Assembly (NCBI GenBank): GCA_001770725.1
Contig: MERU01000001.1
Coordinates: forward strand, 310,001-374,000
DNA: 64,000 bases
Direction: 5' to 3'
Origin: Burkholderiales bacterium RIFCSPHIGHO2_01_FULL_63_240
Lineage (GTDB): Bacteria > Pseudomonadota > Gammaproteobacteria > Burkholderiales > Burkholderiaceae_C
Shown: piece by piece, positions 63,533-64,000 of the stretch
Position numbering within the stretch: position 1 is the first letter of the stretch
How the letters are laid out: every line of letters starts with the position of its first letter
Position numbers and translations under genes: made by a program
The notes under the pieces: model-generated
The model's input: only the letters and a program-made list of their open reading frames with translations
Databases searched by the model: none
Told to the model about the DNA's origin: nothing

Positions 63533-64000
63533 TCACAGCGGCTTGGAGATCGACAGCCAGAAGGCCGAGCCTTCGGTGCGGTTGCGGGCGCCGAATTCCT
63601 GCAGGAACTTGCCTTCGACCAGGGCTTCACCACCGTTGACGACCCAACCGACGGCGGGGCCGACGGCCGTGACGCTGGAGCGGTTGCCGTTGATGATTTC
63701 CTTTTGCAGGTTCTTTTCCTGGATCTCCTGTGCGGAGAATTTGCTCAGGTCCTGGGTGTCCTTGCTGAGCTGGCGCACGAAGTAGCCCTGCAGGCCCACA
63801 CGCACGTCGTCGCTGATGAAGCGCATGAGCTGCCAGTCGACGTTGAACATGGTGCCCGAGTAGTAGCCGTTGTCCTTGTTGCGGGTGTTGAACGAGAACA
63901 CGGTGCGCGCGCCGAAGTCCCAGCCGTCGCCGATGTAGCTGTACTGAACGGACGGGCGGAAGGTGTAGAACTTGCCGTAGCCGGTGTTCACGCGCTGCTT
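63533..64000 (-). CDS. Outer-membrane protein, 3' part (MetA-pathway/SphA-like)
   Basis: About 155 C-terminal residues; the frame is open to the window edge. Strands alternate (FYTFRPSVQYSYIGDGWDFGARTVFSFNTRN, YYSGTMFNVDWQLMRFI, VGLQGYFVRQLSK) and the chain ends in SISKPL. The pattern resembles the phenol MetA-pathway/SphA family of outer-membrane barrels. The 5' end is outside the window, so neither start nor signal is visible. Confidence 0.7.
   Translation of the reverse strand, partial: KQRVNTGYGKFYTFRPSVQYSYIGDGWDFGARTVFSFNTRNKDNGYYSGTMFNVDWQLMRFISDDVRVGLQGYFVRQLSKDTQDLSKFSAQEIQEKNLQKEIINGNRSSVTAVGPAVGWVVNGGEALVEGKFLQEFGARNRTEGSAFWLSISKPL

Overview
The window is a piece of a high-GC Gram-negative chromosome. 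The pilB-pilC-pilD-coaE-zapD-yacG order, a DciA-like gene and M23 peptidase lying close upstream of secA, a one-piece tmRNA and LytTR-type regulation all fit Burkholderiales (Betaproteobacteria). An Aquabacterium/Ideonella-like member is my best guess, by inference only. Most genes use strongly GC-rich codons. Two stretches do not: bases 1-3000 (surface polysaccharide genes) and about 31.5-48.3 kb (an integrated island).

Bases 1-7400, minus strand: a surface-glycan region. It holds a sugar-nucleotide type oxidoreductase cut by the window edge, a glycosyltransferase-like protein and an FkbM-type methyltransferase. These are followed by a set resembling the mycobacterial decaprenylphosphoryl-arabinose pathway: a HAD-UbiA prenyltransferase, a DprE1-like FAD oxidase and a flippase-like membrane protein. 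The DprE1 gene runs in frame into the C-terminal half of a DprE2-like dehydrogenase whose NAD-binding half is missing.

Bases 7.7-31.1 kb, plus strand except dciA: core genes. These are type IV pilus genes (pilBCD), coaE, zapD, yacG, rubredoxin and its reductase, dciA, an M23 peptidase, a metal-uptake set (His/Cys-rich protein, outer-membrane protein, binding protein, permease, with no ATPase gene), secA, an outer-membrane protein, a fused TRAP permease, a LytS/LytT-like two-component pair, argJ and an HD-GYP protein.

Bases 31.16-48.3 kb: ssrA (tmRNA) followed by an island inserted at its 3' end. The island starts with a P4-type tyrosine integrase. Short integrase arm-type repeats occur near both ends. 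A degenerate copy of the tmRNA 3' end and a terminator lie beyond the right end. Cargo includes (a) a three-gene minus-strand operon of a Ser/Thr kinase, a compact SF1 helicase and an unknown protein, which I propose as an undescribed defence-type system; (b) a nested-stem structured RNA ahead of a small membrane protein, a zinc-ribbon protein and a DUF932 protein; (c) satellite-type genes (YagK/YfjJ/Gp2-like protein and AlpA) plus an HNH nuclease; (d) an ietAS-like pair of AAA ATPase and subtilisin-like protease with an XRE regulator; and (e) a lipoprotein.

Bases 48.5-64 kb: ordinary chromosome again. It holds a membrane protein, an unknown protein, tRNA-Pro(CGG), ispB, a UbiH-family hydroxylase, proA, a TSUP permease, an acyltransferase, an SMP-30-like protein, a DUF2061 protein behind a Fur-box-like site, fpr, queC, lemA, an M48 protease, a chalcone-isomerase-family protein and the 3' end of an outer-membrane protein gene.
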